A DNA stretch of 5,729 nt. Origin: JAJPJX01 sp964568355. GTDB taxonomy: Bacteria; Acidobacteriota; Terriglobia; Bryobacterales; Bryobacteraceae. Shown piece by piece: positions 1 through 5,729 of the stretch. How positions within the stretch are numbered: position 1 is the stretch's first letter; each line of letters begins with the position of its first letter. The notes under the pieces are model-generated. The model was not told the DNA's origin. It saw only the letters and a list, made by a program, of their open reading frames with translations, and did no database searches. Location of the stretch: contig CAZMRK010000837.1 in assembly GCA_964568355.1 (NCBI GenBank), positions 1-5,729 of the forward strand, in the 5' to 3' direction. A program made the position numbers and the translations under genes.

Positions 1-1034
1 CAAACTGCGGGGACCGGCACTCCCAGGCGCCGGCCCGCGGCCGCAAGCGTCTCCCAGGTGCCTTCGCCCAGCGGGATGCCGCCGCGCCGCCGCTCGGCTT
101 CGGTGCGCCATTCCGGCTCTCCGGCCACCAGAACCTCATCGTAGCCGGGGGCCGGAGGCGTGGATTTCATGATGCCGGTCAGGTGCTCCACGCGCGCCGA
201 GAACTCCTCCACCGGCAGAAAACGCGCAATGTCGATAGCCAGGAACATCTGGCTTACCCGCAGTTTGCGCCCGCGCTTGCGGATGCCTCCCACTTCGTTG
301 CAGAAGGCCCCGCCGCTCAGGACCGCGCATAAAATCTCCACCATCATGGCCAGCCCGCTGCCCTTGTATCCGCCCAGAGGCATCAGCAGGCCCTTCAGGG
401 CCGCCTCCGTGCTGGTGGTCGGCACGCCCTCCGAATCCATCGCCCACCCCGCCGGCAGCGTATCCTGTCCATTGATCATGGCTTTGTAGATCTTGCCCGC
501 CGCCACCGTGGTCGTGGCCATATCCAGCAGCCACGGACCTGGTACGGACATGCAAATCGGGTTGGTCCCGAGCCGGGGTTGTTTCCCCTGCCACGGCGGC
601 ACCAGCGAGGAAGCGTTGCACATCACAATGCCGATCTGCCCGGCAGAGGAGATCTTCTGTGCCCAAAATGCCGCCGCGCCGAAATGGTTCGACTCGCGCA
701 CCGAGACCAGCCCGGCCCCGTGCGCCTTGGCAAGCCGCGTCGCGTGGCCGCAGCAGATATCGGCGATCTGCTGGCCGATCCCGTTCCCGGCATCGTAAAG
801 CAGGCACGCGCCGGTCTCCGAAACCACGTGGCCGCGCGCCGCCGGATCCATATCGCCGGATTCCAATTGCGCGACGTAGTAGGGCAGCAACTGCACGCCA
901 TGCGAGTCGACACCGCGCAGGTTGGCCGCCACCAGGGAGGTCGCCACCAGTCGGGCCGTATCCGGCGCAACCTGAAGGGCCAGCAGAATCTGTTCCGCAA
1001 AACAGGTAAGGTCCACTTCCGGGAGAACGGGCAT
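1..1034 (-). CDS. Ldh2/malate dehydrogenase-family NAD(P)H-dependent oxidoreductase (3' end cut by window edge)
   Basis: A cytoplasmic oxidoreductase of the Ldh2 family (malate/L-lactate, ureidoglycolate and diketogulonate dehydrogenases), which interconverts 2-hydroxy and 2-keto acids, or reduces related imines, with NAD(P). The 344 codons visible run without a stop to the window edge. Family landmarks in order are the DSHGV motif at residues 43-47 with the catalytic-type His45, SNHFGAA at 115-121, the GTNPI motif followed by LDMATTTVA in mid-protein, and GGYKGSGLAM around 221-230. The family is usually about 350 residues, so only a few C-terminal residues should be missing. The ATG at 1034 is the most upstream start possible, because a TAG lies two codons before it; no good Shine-Dalgarno is visible. 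It follows the SRPBCC gene by 24 bases and is probably co-transcribed with it. The family is highly confident; the substrate cannot be told from sequence alone. Confidence 0.93.
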   Translation of the reverse strand, partial: MPVLPEVDLTCFAEQILLALQVAPDTARLVATSLVAANLRGVDSHGVQLLPYYVAQLESGDMDPAARGHVVSETGACLLYDAGNGIGQQIADICCGHATRLAKAHGAGLVSVRESNHFGAAAFWAQKISSAGQIGIVMCNASSLVPPWQGKQPRLGTNPICMSVPGPWLLDMATTTVAAGKIYKAMINGQDTLPAGWAMDSEGVPTTSTEAALKGLLMPLGGYKGSGLAMMVEILCAVLSGGAFCNEVGGIRKRGRKLRVSQMFLAIDIARFLPVEEFSARVEHLTGIMKSTPPAPGYDEVLVAGEPEWRTEAERRRGGIPLGEGTWETLAAAGRRLGVPVPAV

Positions 1035-1058
1035 GAACTATCAGCTTATAGTAAGCCG

Positions 1059-1979
1059 TCATGCCCCCGCGGCGCGCAACGTTCGCTCGCGAATGTGGCG
1101 GAGCACCCGCAGGTGGATGCGATGAATCACTGCATCGGACCACCACCGCCAGTATTCCGCGGGCCACAACCCGTGCTGGTACCAGGTCGTGCCTTCCAGG
1201 CGAGTCCTCCCGCCGGGCAGTGCGATGAGCCGGAACTGGCCTCGCTTGGAAACCAGGTAGCCTTGGAGATGCCGGGCCGCGACGTGCCTGTAAGGACTCC
1301 ATTCTTCCATGGGCGGCGGGCTGGCGGTCACACCGAATCGCAGCAGCCGCGGTTCGTCCCAAACCTCGATCGGCTCAACGAAAGAGCCCGTCGAGAAGTC
1401 GCAATAGCGGGTCGCCCCGACACCGGAGCCGGTCATGCGGGCGCGCCGGGGATAAGCCAGGCCGGTACGAAAAAGCCACTCCCTCGGCTCCGGCAGGTCG
1501 GAGAAGGCCACCACGTTGGGCCAAACCCGTTCCGGTGGAGCGGCGATCTCGATCTCCGTGCGGACTTCAAACACCGGTGGAGTGGCGGAAGTATCGAAGG
1601 TAAGCCCGCCAGGGACCAGCAGCAGCAGGGACGCCAGGCTTCCTCGGCCCATCCGCGAAGGTTCTGCGCGCCAGAACAGCCAGCCGCCCAGCGCTCCCAG
1701 CGGCAGCACCAGGGGCAAGGCCATCATGATGCAGATCGCCCCTTCCATTCCCAGCAACAGCAGCGCGCCGCTGGCCGCGAGCGTCGTCCAGATCCCGGCC
1801 GCCGCGGCGCCGCCCGCGGTCTGCGGTTGAAGCGTCCAGGCCGCCAGCACTCCCAGCAGAACGGGCATGACCAGAAAGAGCGTCAGGCCATAGACTCCTG
1901 TCCGCAGCAGCATGGCGCCGGTCGAAAGCAGCACGGCGCCGCACAATAGTCCGGTGATTCTACGCGCAGTGGTTCCCAC
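1059..1979 (-). CDS. Membrane-anchored SRPBCC (START-like, polyketide cyclase/dehydrase-type) domain protein
   Basis: A 306-residue two-part protein. The N-terminal third is very hydrophobic, with probable membrane helices near residues 9-27, 29-50, 60-79 and 81-103 and a weaker hydrophobic stretch at 114-127. From about residue 137 to 300 it looks like an SRPBCC fold: the opening VRTEIEIAAPPERVW at 139-153 is the typical first strand and helix of this superfamily, followed by FSDLPEP, a strand-rich middle, TRLEGTTWYQ at 259-268, and a long amphipathic C-terminal helix containing HRIHLRVLRHI. The SRPBCC fold forms a deep hydrophobic pocket for lipids, polyketides or other apolar ligands; ligand and reaction here are unknown. 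The start is GTG, supported by a strong GGAGG eight bases upstream. It sits 34 bases after tetR and 24 bases before the Ldh2 gene. The domain call is good; function is unassigned. Confidence 0.85.
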   Translation of the reverse strand: MGTTARRITGLLCGAVLLSTGAMLLRTGVYGLTLFLVMPVLLGVLAAWTLQPQTAGGAAAAGIWTTLAASGALLLLGMEGAICIMMALPLVLPLGALGGWLFWRAEPSRMGRGSLASLLLLVPGGLTFDTSATPPVFEVRTEIEIAAPPERVWPNVVAFSDLPEPREWLFRTGLAYPRRARMTGSGVGATRYCDFSTGSFVEPIEVWDEPRLLRFGVTASPPPMEEWSPYRHVAARHLQGYLVSKRGQFRLIALPGGRTRLEGTTWYQHGLWPAEYWRWWSDAVIHRIHLRVLRHIRERTLRAAGA

Positions 1980-1987
1980 GATTGGAT

Positions 1988-1992
1988 CCTCC
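1988..1992 (-). promoter_or_regulatory. Shine-Dalgarno of the SRPBCC gene, fixing a GTG start
   Basis: The minus strand reads GGAGG inside a longer purine-rich run, eight bases before the GTG at 1979. This spacing supports GTG as the real start. The site lies in the 34-base gap after the tetR stop. Confidence 0.75.
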
Positions 1993-2013
1993 CCCCTGAA
2001 AGGTCCGGGCCGC

Positions 2014-2688
2014 TCAGTCCCCTTGAACGATGGCGATCAGTTCCAGCACGGTCTTGCGGAGAGGCCGCATCAAGGGCAGCCCGGAAAACTTGATCAGAAA
2101 CGCGGCGCACCGGGCGCTACGTTCCAGCAGCCGGAAGGTGCGGGCCTGCCCCGGCGAGCCGTCGATGACCCAGAAAAAAATCACCCCCATCTGGAAAAAC
2201 CACAACACGCCGGGAAGATGAGGCGCCAGGTCGCGGGGGATGCGCATCCCGCAGTCCACCAGCATCCGCCGGAACCAGGCGATGTCGATATCCCGGATCT
2301 CTTTGGTCTCCGGGCTGAACGGCGACAAAGGGTGCTGCGGGTCGGCCCCGTTGCGCAGCAGCGCGCGCAGCACGCCGCGATCGGGAGCAAAGTAATCCAG
2401 TTTTACCCGGATCAGTTCGCGGAGACGCTGTTCGAGTCCGGTGCTCCGCCCCAGAGCTTCGGCGAGAAGCGGCTGCATCTCCTGGCAGGCGCGCTGGTAA
2501 AACGCCATGACGATCGCATCTTTGGACGGGAAATAGTAGTAGGCCGCGCCGGTGGCGACACCGGCCCTGGCCGCGATCTCCCGCATCGTGGCCGTATCAA
2601 ATCCGTCCTGGCGGAACGACGCCAACGCGGCATCGAGAATCCGGCCGGCTGTTTCCTCGGCCTTGGAACTGGTTTTGGCGGGCGTCAT
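2014..2688 (-). CDS. TetR/AcrR-family transcriptional repressor
   Basis: A 224-residue one-component regulator. The N-terminal DNA-binding domain spans about residues 12-60. Its helix-turn-helix reads TMREIAARAGVATGAAYYYF at 34-53 and continues into PSKDAIV at 54-60, the canonical TetR pattern (the recognition helix ends in YYYF and is followed by SKD). Residues from about 70 on form the helical ligand-binding and dimerisation half, which varies between members and does not reveal the inducer; hydrophobic and aromatic stretches such as LWFFQMGVIFFWV at 162-174 would suit an apolar ligand. The ATG at 2688 gives a normal N-terminus but has no clear Shine-Dalgarno. The gene has its own promoter with two palindromes, so autorepression is likely. 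It lies downstream of, and in the same direction as, an efflux operon, and heads a putative operon with the SRPBCC and Ldh2 genes. Family call is very safe; targets are inferred. Confidence 0.95.
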   Translation of the reverse strand: MTPAKTSSKAEETAGRILDAALASFRQDGFDTATMREIAARAGVATGAAYYYFPSKDAIVMAFYQRACQEMQPLLAEALGRSTGLEQRLRELIRVKLDYFAPDRGVLRALLRNGADPQHPLSPFSPETKEIRDIDIAWFRRMLVDCGMRIPRDLAPHLPGVLWFFQMGVIFFWVIDGSPGQARTFRLLERSARCAAFLIKFSGLPLMRPLRKTVLELIAIVQGD

Positions 2689-2696
2689 CGTCGTTT

Positions 2697-2710
2697 TTGA
2701 ACGCGTTCAA
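2697..2710. promoter_or_regulatory. Putative TetR operator O1 (perfect 14-bp palindrome)
   Basis: TTGAACGCGTTCAA is a perfect inverted repeat nine bases upstream of the tetR ATG. It covers the predicted start of transcription (about 2707-2708), a position where a bound repressor would block RNA polymerase. It shares TTGAAC-NN-GTTCA with a second palindrome 54 bases away. Binding by this TetR is inferred from location and symmetry. Confidence 0.75.
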
Positions 2711-2714
2711 TAAC

Positions 2715-2744
2715 AGAATACGCTTCCTCCGGGAGGCCCGTCAA
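2715..2744 (-). promoter_or_regulatory. Sigma-70-like promoter of tetR
   Basis: On the minus strand TTGACG (2744-2739) is followed after 18 bases by TATTCT (2720-2715). Both are close to the -35 and -10 consensus and the spacing is near optimal. Transcription would begin around 2707-2708, giving a leader of about 20 bases before the tetR ATG. The promoter is bracketed by the two palindromes. It would also drive the SRPBCC and Ldh2 genes, as no other promoter is evident in the short gaps between them. Confidence 0.7.
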
Positions 2745-2750
2745 GTTTTT

Positions 2751-2764
2751 TTGAACATGTTCAG
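2751..2764. promoter_or_regulatory. Putative TetR operator O2 (12-bp perfect palindrome core)
   Basis: TTGAACATGTTCAG contains the perfect palindrome TGAACATGTTCA (2752-2763). It lies directly upstream of the -35 box of the tetR promoter and matches O1 in both half-sites, differing only in the two central bases and the last base. Its right arm overlaps a further GAACAT half-site at 2764-2769. Centre-to-centre spacing to O1 is 54 bases, about five helical turns, so repressors on both sites would face the same side of the DNA. Confidence 0.7.
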
Positions 2765-2807
2765 AACATCTCCCTCCGCAGCAAGCGACCGCCTGGTTTT
2801 GGACCGG

Positions 2808-4358
2808 TCAGCGCATGCTTAGGAATTGGGGGAGGCTTTCAGCGGCTTGGCCTATGGATCGCGCCAGGGTGAGCTTGGCCAGATTGTGGGCGAAGATGCT
2901 GTTGATGAGATCGAGTTCGGCTTCGGCGACGGATTCCTGGGATTGGACGACCTGTACGTTGTCGCTGACTCCGGCATCGAAGCGCTGGCGGGTGAGTTTC
3001 AGGTTTTCGCGGGAGACGTCGAGGTTCTGGCGGGCGACTTCGACCTGACTGGCGGCGGCCTGGAGATCGCGCCAGGCGTTGCGCACATCGGCTTCGATGG
3101 ATCCGCGCAGATCTTCCAGCTCGGCGCGGCGCTGGACGAGGGCGGCTTCGGCCTGCTCGATATCGCCTTCGGCCTTGCCGCCCTGCCAGATGGGTACGCG
3201 GAGCGTCCCCACGACGGTGAAGGTGCCGTGCGACTGGGAGGGATTCAGGCCAATGGCCCCATAGTCGGCGCTTACGGAAAGCGAGGGGAGGCGCTCGGCT
3301 CGCGCGGCGGAGCGGGCGTGCTCGGCAACGCGAACCTGGGCTTCGGCGGCTTGCAGATCGGCGCGCTTTGCTACGGCCTGTTTGAGGGCATCCTCGATTT
3401 GGAGGGACGGCGCCGCGGCAAAGGGCAGCTCGTCGGTGAGCTCGAACCGGTCGTTGGGCGGCAGGCCGACCATGCGGGCGAGGTTGACCTTCTGCTTGGC
3501 GAGGTCGTCTTCCAGGGAGAGCAGGCGCTGGCGCTGGGTGAGCTGCTCGACGCGGCTGCGGTTGACGTCGATTTGCGCGATCAGGCCGACACGGCGCTGT
3601 TCGGAGGCCTGGCGGTAGAGCGCATCGGCGGTTTCGAGTTGGGCCCGCGCGGACCCGACGCGAGCAGTCGCGGCGATCACCTGCAGGTAGGCTCCTCCCA
3701 CGGCGAGGACGACCAGGTCGCGGGCGCCTTGGGCGGAAAGCTGGTTGGCACGCAGGCTCTCACGGGCCGAGCGGTAGTTATTCCAGGCGGTGAGGTCGGC
3801 GACGGTCTGCGAGAGGGTGGCCCGCAGATCGAAGTAGTTGAAAGGGCCGACCACGGAGGGGATGGCGATGCCGGGGAAGGCCGAGCGGAAGCGAAATCCT
3901 TGCGCCTGGAGGTTGGTTTGCGCGACTGTTTCCGAGAGGTTGCCGTTGAGGTTGGGCAGGAGGGCGCTTCGCGCCGATCGGGCCTGGCCGTGCGCCTGCC
4001 GGACGGCCTGATGGAAGCCGACGGCCCCCAGGTTGTATTGGAGCGCGCGTTGGACGGCCTCACGCAACGACAGCTTGCCGGAGAACGGCTGCGCGGTGGA
4101 GGGAACGCTACCGGAATAGGCGCCCTGGACTTGAACGGTCGGGTTGATGGTGTTGACGCTGGTGGTGGCGCCGGGCACGGGCGATTCGGCGGCGTTGACG
4201 GAGCCCTGCTGGGAGCTTCGGCCGGAGAGCTGGACCTGATTGGCCTGAGTGGTCTGGCCGCGACTGCCGGTTCCCAGAAGTTGGGCAGAGGCCGAGGGAG
4301 AACAGGCAAGCGCCACGAAGGCGGCCGTGCCAGCGAGGAATAGAGTTTCTCTTCTCAT
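2808..4358 (-). CDS. TolC-family outer-membrane efflux protein
   Basis: The outer-membrane channel of a tripartite export system: trimers form a beta-barrel in the outer membrane continued by an alpha-helical tunnel across the periplasm, docking with an HlyD-type adaptor. The 516-residue product starts with a signal peptide (RR, hydrophobic core to about residue 19, probable cleavage after ASA at 23-25). A Gly/Ser/Thr/Gln-rich stretch follows at about 26-94, then two OEP repeats, roughly 95-300 and 320-510. Each repeat shows long heptad-like helices rich in Ala, Gln, Arg and Glu; LSLREAVQRALQYN at 97-110 and IEDALKQAVAKRADL at 321-335 are the typical repeat openings, and LTRQRFDAGVSDNVQVVQSQ at 455-474 is the usual motif of the second repeat. 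The ATG has GGAAGG nine bases upstream. It follows the permease by 19 bases, so it belongs to that operon. Confidence 0.95.
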   Translation of the reverse strand: MRRETLFLAGTAAFVALACSPSASAQLLGTGSRGQTTQANQVQLSGRSSQQGSVNAAESPVPGATTSVNTINPTVQVQGAYSGSVPSTAQPFSGKLSLREAVQRALQYNLGAVGFHQAVRQAHGQARSARSALLPNLNGNLSETVAQTNLQAQGFRFRSAFPGIAIPSVVGPFNYFDLRATLSQTVADLTAWNNYRSARESLRANQLSAQGARDLVVLAVGGAYLQVIAATARVGSARAQLETADALYRQASEQRRVGLIAQIDVNRSRVEQLTQRQRLLSLEDDLAKQKVNLARMVGLPPNDRFELTDELPFAAAPSLQIEDALKQAVAKRADLQAAEAQVRVAEHARSAARAERLPSLSVSADYGAIGLNPSQSHGTFTVVGTLRVPIWQGGKAEGDIEQAEAALVQRRAELEDLRGSIEADVRNAWRDLQAAASQVEVARQNLDVSRENLKLTRQRFDAGVSDNVQVVQSQESVAEAELDLINSIFAHNLAKLTLARSIGQAAESLPQFLSMR

Positions 4359-4367
4359 TTTTTCGAA

Positions 4368-4373
4368 CCTTCC
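4368..4373 (-). promoter_or_regulatory. Shine-Dalgarno of the tolC-like gene
   Basis: GGAAGG on the minus strand lies nine bases before the ATG at 4358, in the 19-base gap after the permease stop. It supports that start and independent translation initiation within the export operon. Confidence 0.6.
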
Positions 4374-4377
4374 GGCA

Positions 4378-5547
4378 CTAGCTGAGCTGCTTGCGAAAGC
4401 GCCAGACGCTCAGCAGGACCAGGATCAACGTAAAAATCGAGAGGCCCAGAAAGTTGGGCCAGAGTGTCGAGAAGCCGCTCCCCTTCATCAGGATGGAACG
4501 CACGATGGTGGCGAAGTGATGAATCGGGTTGAATACGGTGAGCGGCTGCAGCCATTGGGGCATGGCTTCAATGGGGCTGAAGGCGCCGGACAGGGAAGAG
4601 AGCGGCGGATTGATAAAGAAGCTGGTCAGTTGCGCCTGCTGCGCCGATTTGCTGAAGGTGGCGTTGACGGTTCCGATGCTGATGCCGGAAAGGATGCAGA
4701 GGGCGGCGCCGGCGAAGATCAGCAGCAGGTTCCCGCGGAAGGGGACCTGGAAGATGAATTTCATGGTGCCGACCGCCAGCAGCGACATCAGGAACAGAAG
4801 CACGAACAGCGGCGTGATCTTGGCGATGATGATTTCCGAAGTATCGGCGGGAGACATGAGCAACTGCTCGATGGTGCCGGCTTCGCGTTCCCGGACCATG
4901 GCCGCGGAGGCGACCAGCGAGCTGTTCAGGATCAGCAGCATGCCGAAGACGCCGGTCACGACAAACCAGGAGTCCTCCAGGCCGGGATTATAAAGGTAGG
5001 CGGGGCGGAGCGAGACCTGGCCGCGCCGGCTCAGGTCGGGCGCAGCGATGCGGGCGAAGATGGCGCGAAGACCCCGGCCGGGAAGACCGTCGTTGTAGGT
5101 ATCGATCACGCCCTCGGCATAGCCCTGGCTGATCGCCGCGGTGTTGGCGTTCATGGCATTCAGCAGAAACTGCACCTCGGCGGTTCGGCCGCGCTGGAGG
5201 TTGCGTGCGTAGTCGTAGCGAATGACGACGCCGGCATCGACCTTGCCGCGGCTGATGGCGTCGCCAAGCTGGCCGACCGAATCGAAATAGCTGACCAGGC
5301 GGAAGCTTTTGCTCTCGCTCAACACGGCGATCAGTTCGCGGCTCTCCGGCGTACGGCTGTCATCGACAGCGCCGAGCTTCACATTCGAAACAGTGGCGCT
5401 GAGGGCGAAGCCGAGGAGCAGGAGCTGCAAGGTGGGGGGAAGAATGAGCGAGACGGCCAGGCGACGGTCGCGACGGATCTGGCCGAATTCTTTGCGGATG
5501 AGGGCGCGGACGCGATAGTTGAAGAAGCGGGCGGTGAAGTCTCGCAT
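4378..5547 (-). CDS. ABC-2 type transporter permease (YhhJ/YbhR-like)
   Basis: Inner-membrane subunit of an ABC exporter, 389 residues, normal for this family (about 370-390). A cytoplasmic N-terminus with RALIRKEFGQIRRDRR (13-28) leads to a first membrane helix at about 31-52. A large extracytoplasmic domain of about 140 residues follows, then a cluster of five helices near 194-213, 243-268, 274-297, 303-325 and 363-383. Family signatures are YLYNPGLEDSWFV at 184-196 and MVREREAGTIEQLLMSP at 217-233, the coupling-helix region that contacts the ATPase. The ATG has GGAGG eight bases upstream, inside the end of the preceding gene, and only three bases separate the two genes. With the neighbouring permease it would make a heterodimeric channel, as in YbhF-YbhS-YbhR. 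Substrate unknown: drugs, lipids or other hydrophobic compounds are typical of the group. Confidence 0.94.
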   Translation of the reverse strand: MRDFTARFFNYRVRALIRKEFGQIRRDRRLAVSLILPPTLQLLLLGFALSATVSNVKLGAVDDSRTPESRELIAVLSESKSFRLVSYFDSVGQLGDAISRGKVDAGVVIRYDYARNLQRGRTAEVQFLLNAMNANTAAISQGYAEGVIDTYNDGLPGRGLRAIFARIAAPDLSRRGQVSLRPAYLYNPGLEDSWFVVTGVFGMLLILNSSLVASAAMVREREAGTIEQLLMSPADTSEIIIAKITPLFVLLFLMSLLAVGTMKFIFQVPFRGNLLLIFAGAALCILSGISIGTVNATFSKSAQQAQLTSFFINPPLSSLSGAFSPIEAMPQWLQPLTVFNPIHHFATIVRSILMKGSGFSTLWPNFLGLSIFTLILVLLSVWRFRKQLS

Positions 5548-5550
5548 GCG

Positions 5551-5729
5551 TTACGCCTCCAGTTGCATGCGGCGCATTTTGCGCCAGGCGAGGAAATAGA
5601 AGACCGCACCGATCGCGGCGATGATGGCGATTTTGAACCAGGTGGCCGGCCAGCCGCCGCCTTGCAGAAGAGCGTCGCGAGTGATTTCGATGTAGTAGCG
5701 GCCCCAGACCAGATTGGAGAGCCAGCGCA
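5551..5729 (-). CDS. ABC-2 type transporter permease, C-terminal fragment (5' end outside window)
   Basis: The last 58 codons of a gene entering from beyond 5729 and ending in TAA at 5551. The fragment reads RWLSNLVWGRYYIEITRDAL at its start, then LQGGGWPATW and one hydrophobic helix (about fragment residues 31-48), with a basic tail WRKMRRMQLEA. The pattern of an aromatic RYYIEI-type segment, RDA(L/F)LQGG, then a final membrane helix is the characteristic C-terminus of ABC-2 permeases; the next gene's own C-terminus has the parallel HHFATIVRSILMKG followed by its last helix. It is therefore the first of two tandem permeases, translated just before the second. Family call is good despite the short length; nothing can be said of its N-terminal part. 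Confidence 0.85.
   Translation of the reverse strand, partial: RWLSNLVWGRYYIEITRDALLQGGGWPATWFKIAIIAAIGAVFYFLAWRKMRRMQLEA

Noticed and set aside
136..1362. A 408-codon minus-strand open frame, including an ATG at 1062 that overlaps the SRPBCC stop as ATGA
   Set aside because: The ATGA overlap looks like translational coupling, but this frame is shifted relative to the Ldh2 frame, which carries all the family motifs from the ATG at 1034. The shifted product is Gly/Arg-rich with no motif.
579..1949. A 456-codon open frame on the plus strand antisense to the Ldh2 and SRPBCC genes
   Set aside because: It spans two well-supported opposite-strand genes and their gap, and its product is Arg/Gln/Gly/Pro-rich without family features.
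2726..2736. Short inverted repeat CCTCC-G-GGAGG inside the spacer of the tetR promoter
   Set aside because: The arms are only five bases with one central base, there is no T-run after it on the minus strand, and the 18-base spacer does not suggest a MerR-type promoter. Possibly chance in GC-rich DNA.
2697..2764. The GAAC/GTTC palindromes read as LexA (SOS) boxes
   Set aside because: The Gram-positive-type LexA box has four bases between GAAC and GTTC; here there are two. The adjacent tetR gene gives a simpler explanation.
2802..2809. GACCGGTC palindrome at the tolC stop codon as a terminator
   Set aside because: Eight bases with no loop and no following T-run; too short to act as an intrinsic terminator.
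2826..4343. A 505-codon open frame on the plus strand lying antisense across nearly all of the tolC-like gene
   Set aside because: Its product is Gly/Asp/Glu/Ala-rich with no recognisable domain, and such frames arise from GC-rich codon use on the opposite strand. The minus-strand frame has a signal peptide and two OEP repeats.
2808..4358. The TolC homologue as a lipoprotein because of a Cys at residue 19
   Set aside because: The residues before the Cys (A-L-A) do not fit the usual lipobox, which has Leu at -3, and a good signal peptidase I site (ASA at 23-25) follows.

Overview
All six genes in this window are read from the minus strand, so transcription runs from right (5729) to left (1). 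The sequence is GC-rich and densely packed, with gaps of 3 to 34 bases except for one 119-base regulatory gap. Gram-negative identity is clear from a TolC-type outer-membrane efflux protein with a signal peptide. The protein styles (soil-type ABC-2 exporter, membrane-anchored SRPBCC protein, Ldh2 dehydrogenase) and base composition would fit an Acidobacteriota-like soil bacterium, but that is a guess from general resemblance and has not been tested.

Right block (5729 to 2808): the 3' end of an export operon. It holds the last 58 residues of one ABC-2 permease, a complete second ABC-2 permease (389 aa) starting 3 bases later, and a TolC-family outer-membrane factor (516 aa) starting 19 bases after that. 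The usual partners, an ATP-binding subunit and an HlyD-type periplasmic adaptor, would be expected upstream, beyond base 5729. Together they would form a tripartite pump of the YbhFSR/YhhJ type moving an unknown compound out across both membranes.

Regulatory gap (2689 to 2807): the best signal in the window. A sigma-70-like promoter (TTGACG, 18-base spacer, TATTCT) points into a tetR gene. It is flanked by two near-identical palindromes, TTGAACGCGTTCAA over the predicted start of transcription and TTGAACATGTTCAG just upstream of the -35 box, 54 bases apart centre to centre (about five helical turns). This looks like an autoregulated TetR operator pair.

Left block (2688 to 1): tetR (224 aa), then a four-helix membrane protein with a C-terminal SRPBCC/START-like ligand-binding domain (306 aa, GTG start), then an Ldh2/malate-dehydrogenase-family NAD(P)-dependent oxidoreductase cut by the window edge a few residues before its expected end. 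Gaps of 34 and 24 bases suggest one operon driven by the tetR promoter. The likely picture is a ligand-sensing repressor controlling a small oxidoreductase and ligand-binding cassette, possibly together with the neighbouring pump. The link to the pump is inference, because the pump operon's own promoter lies outside the window. I found no RNA gene, mobile element, CRISPR array or clear intrinsic terminator.
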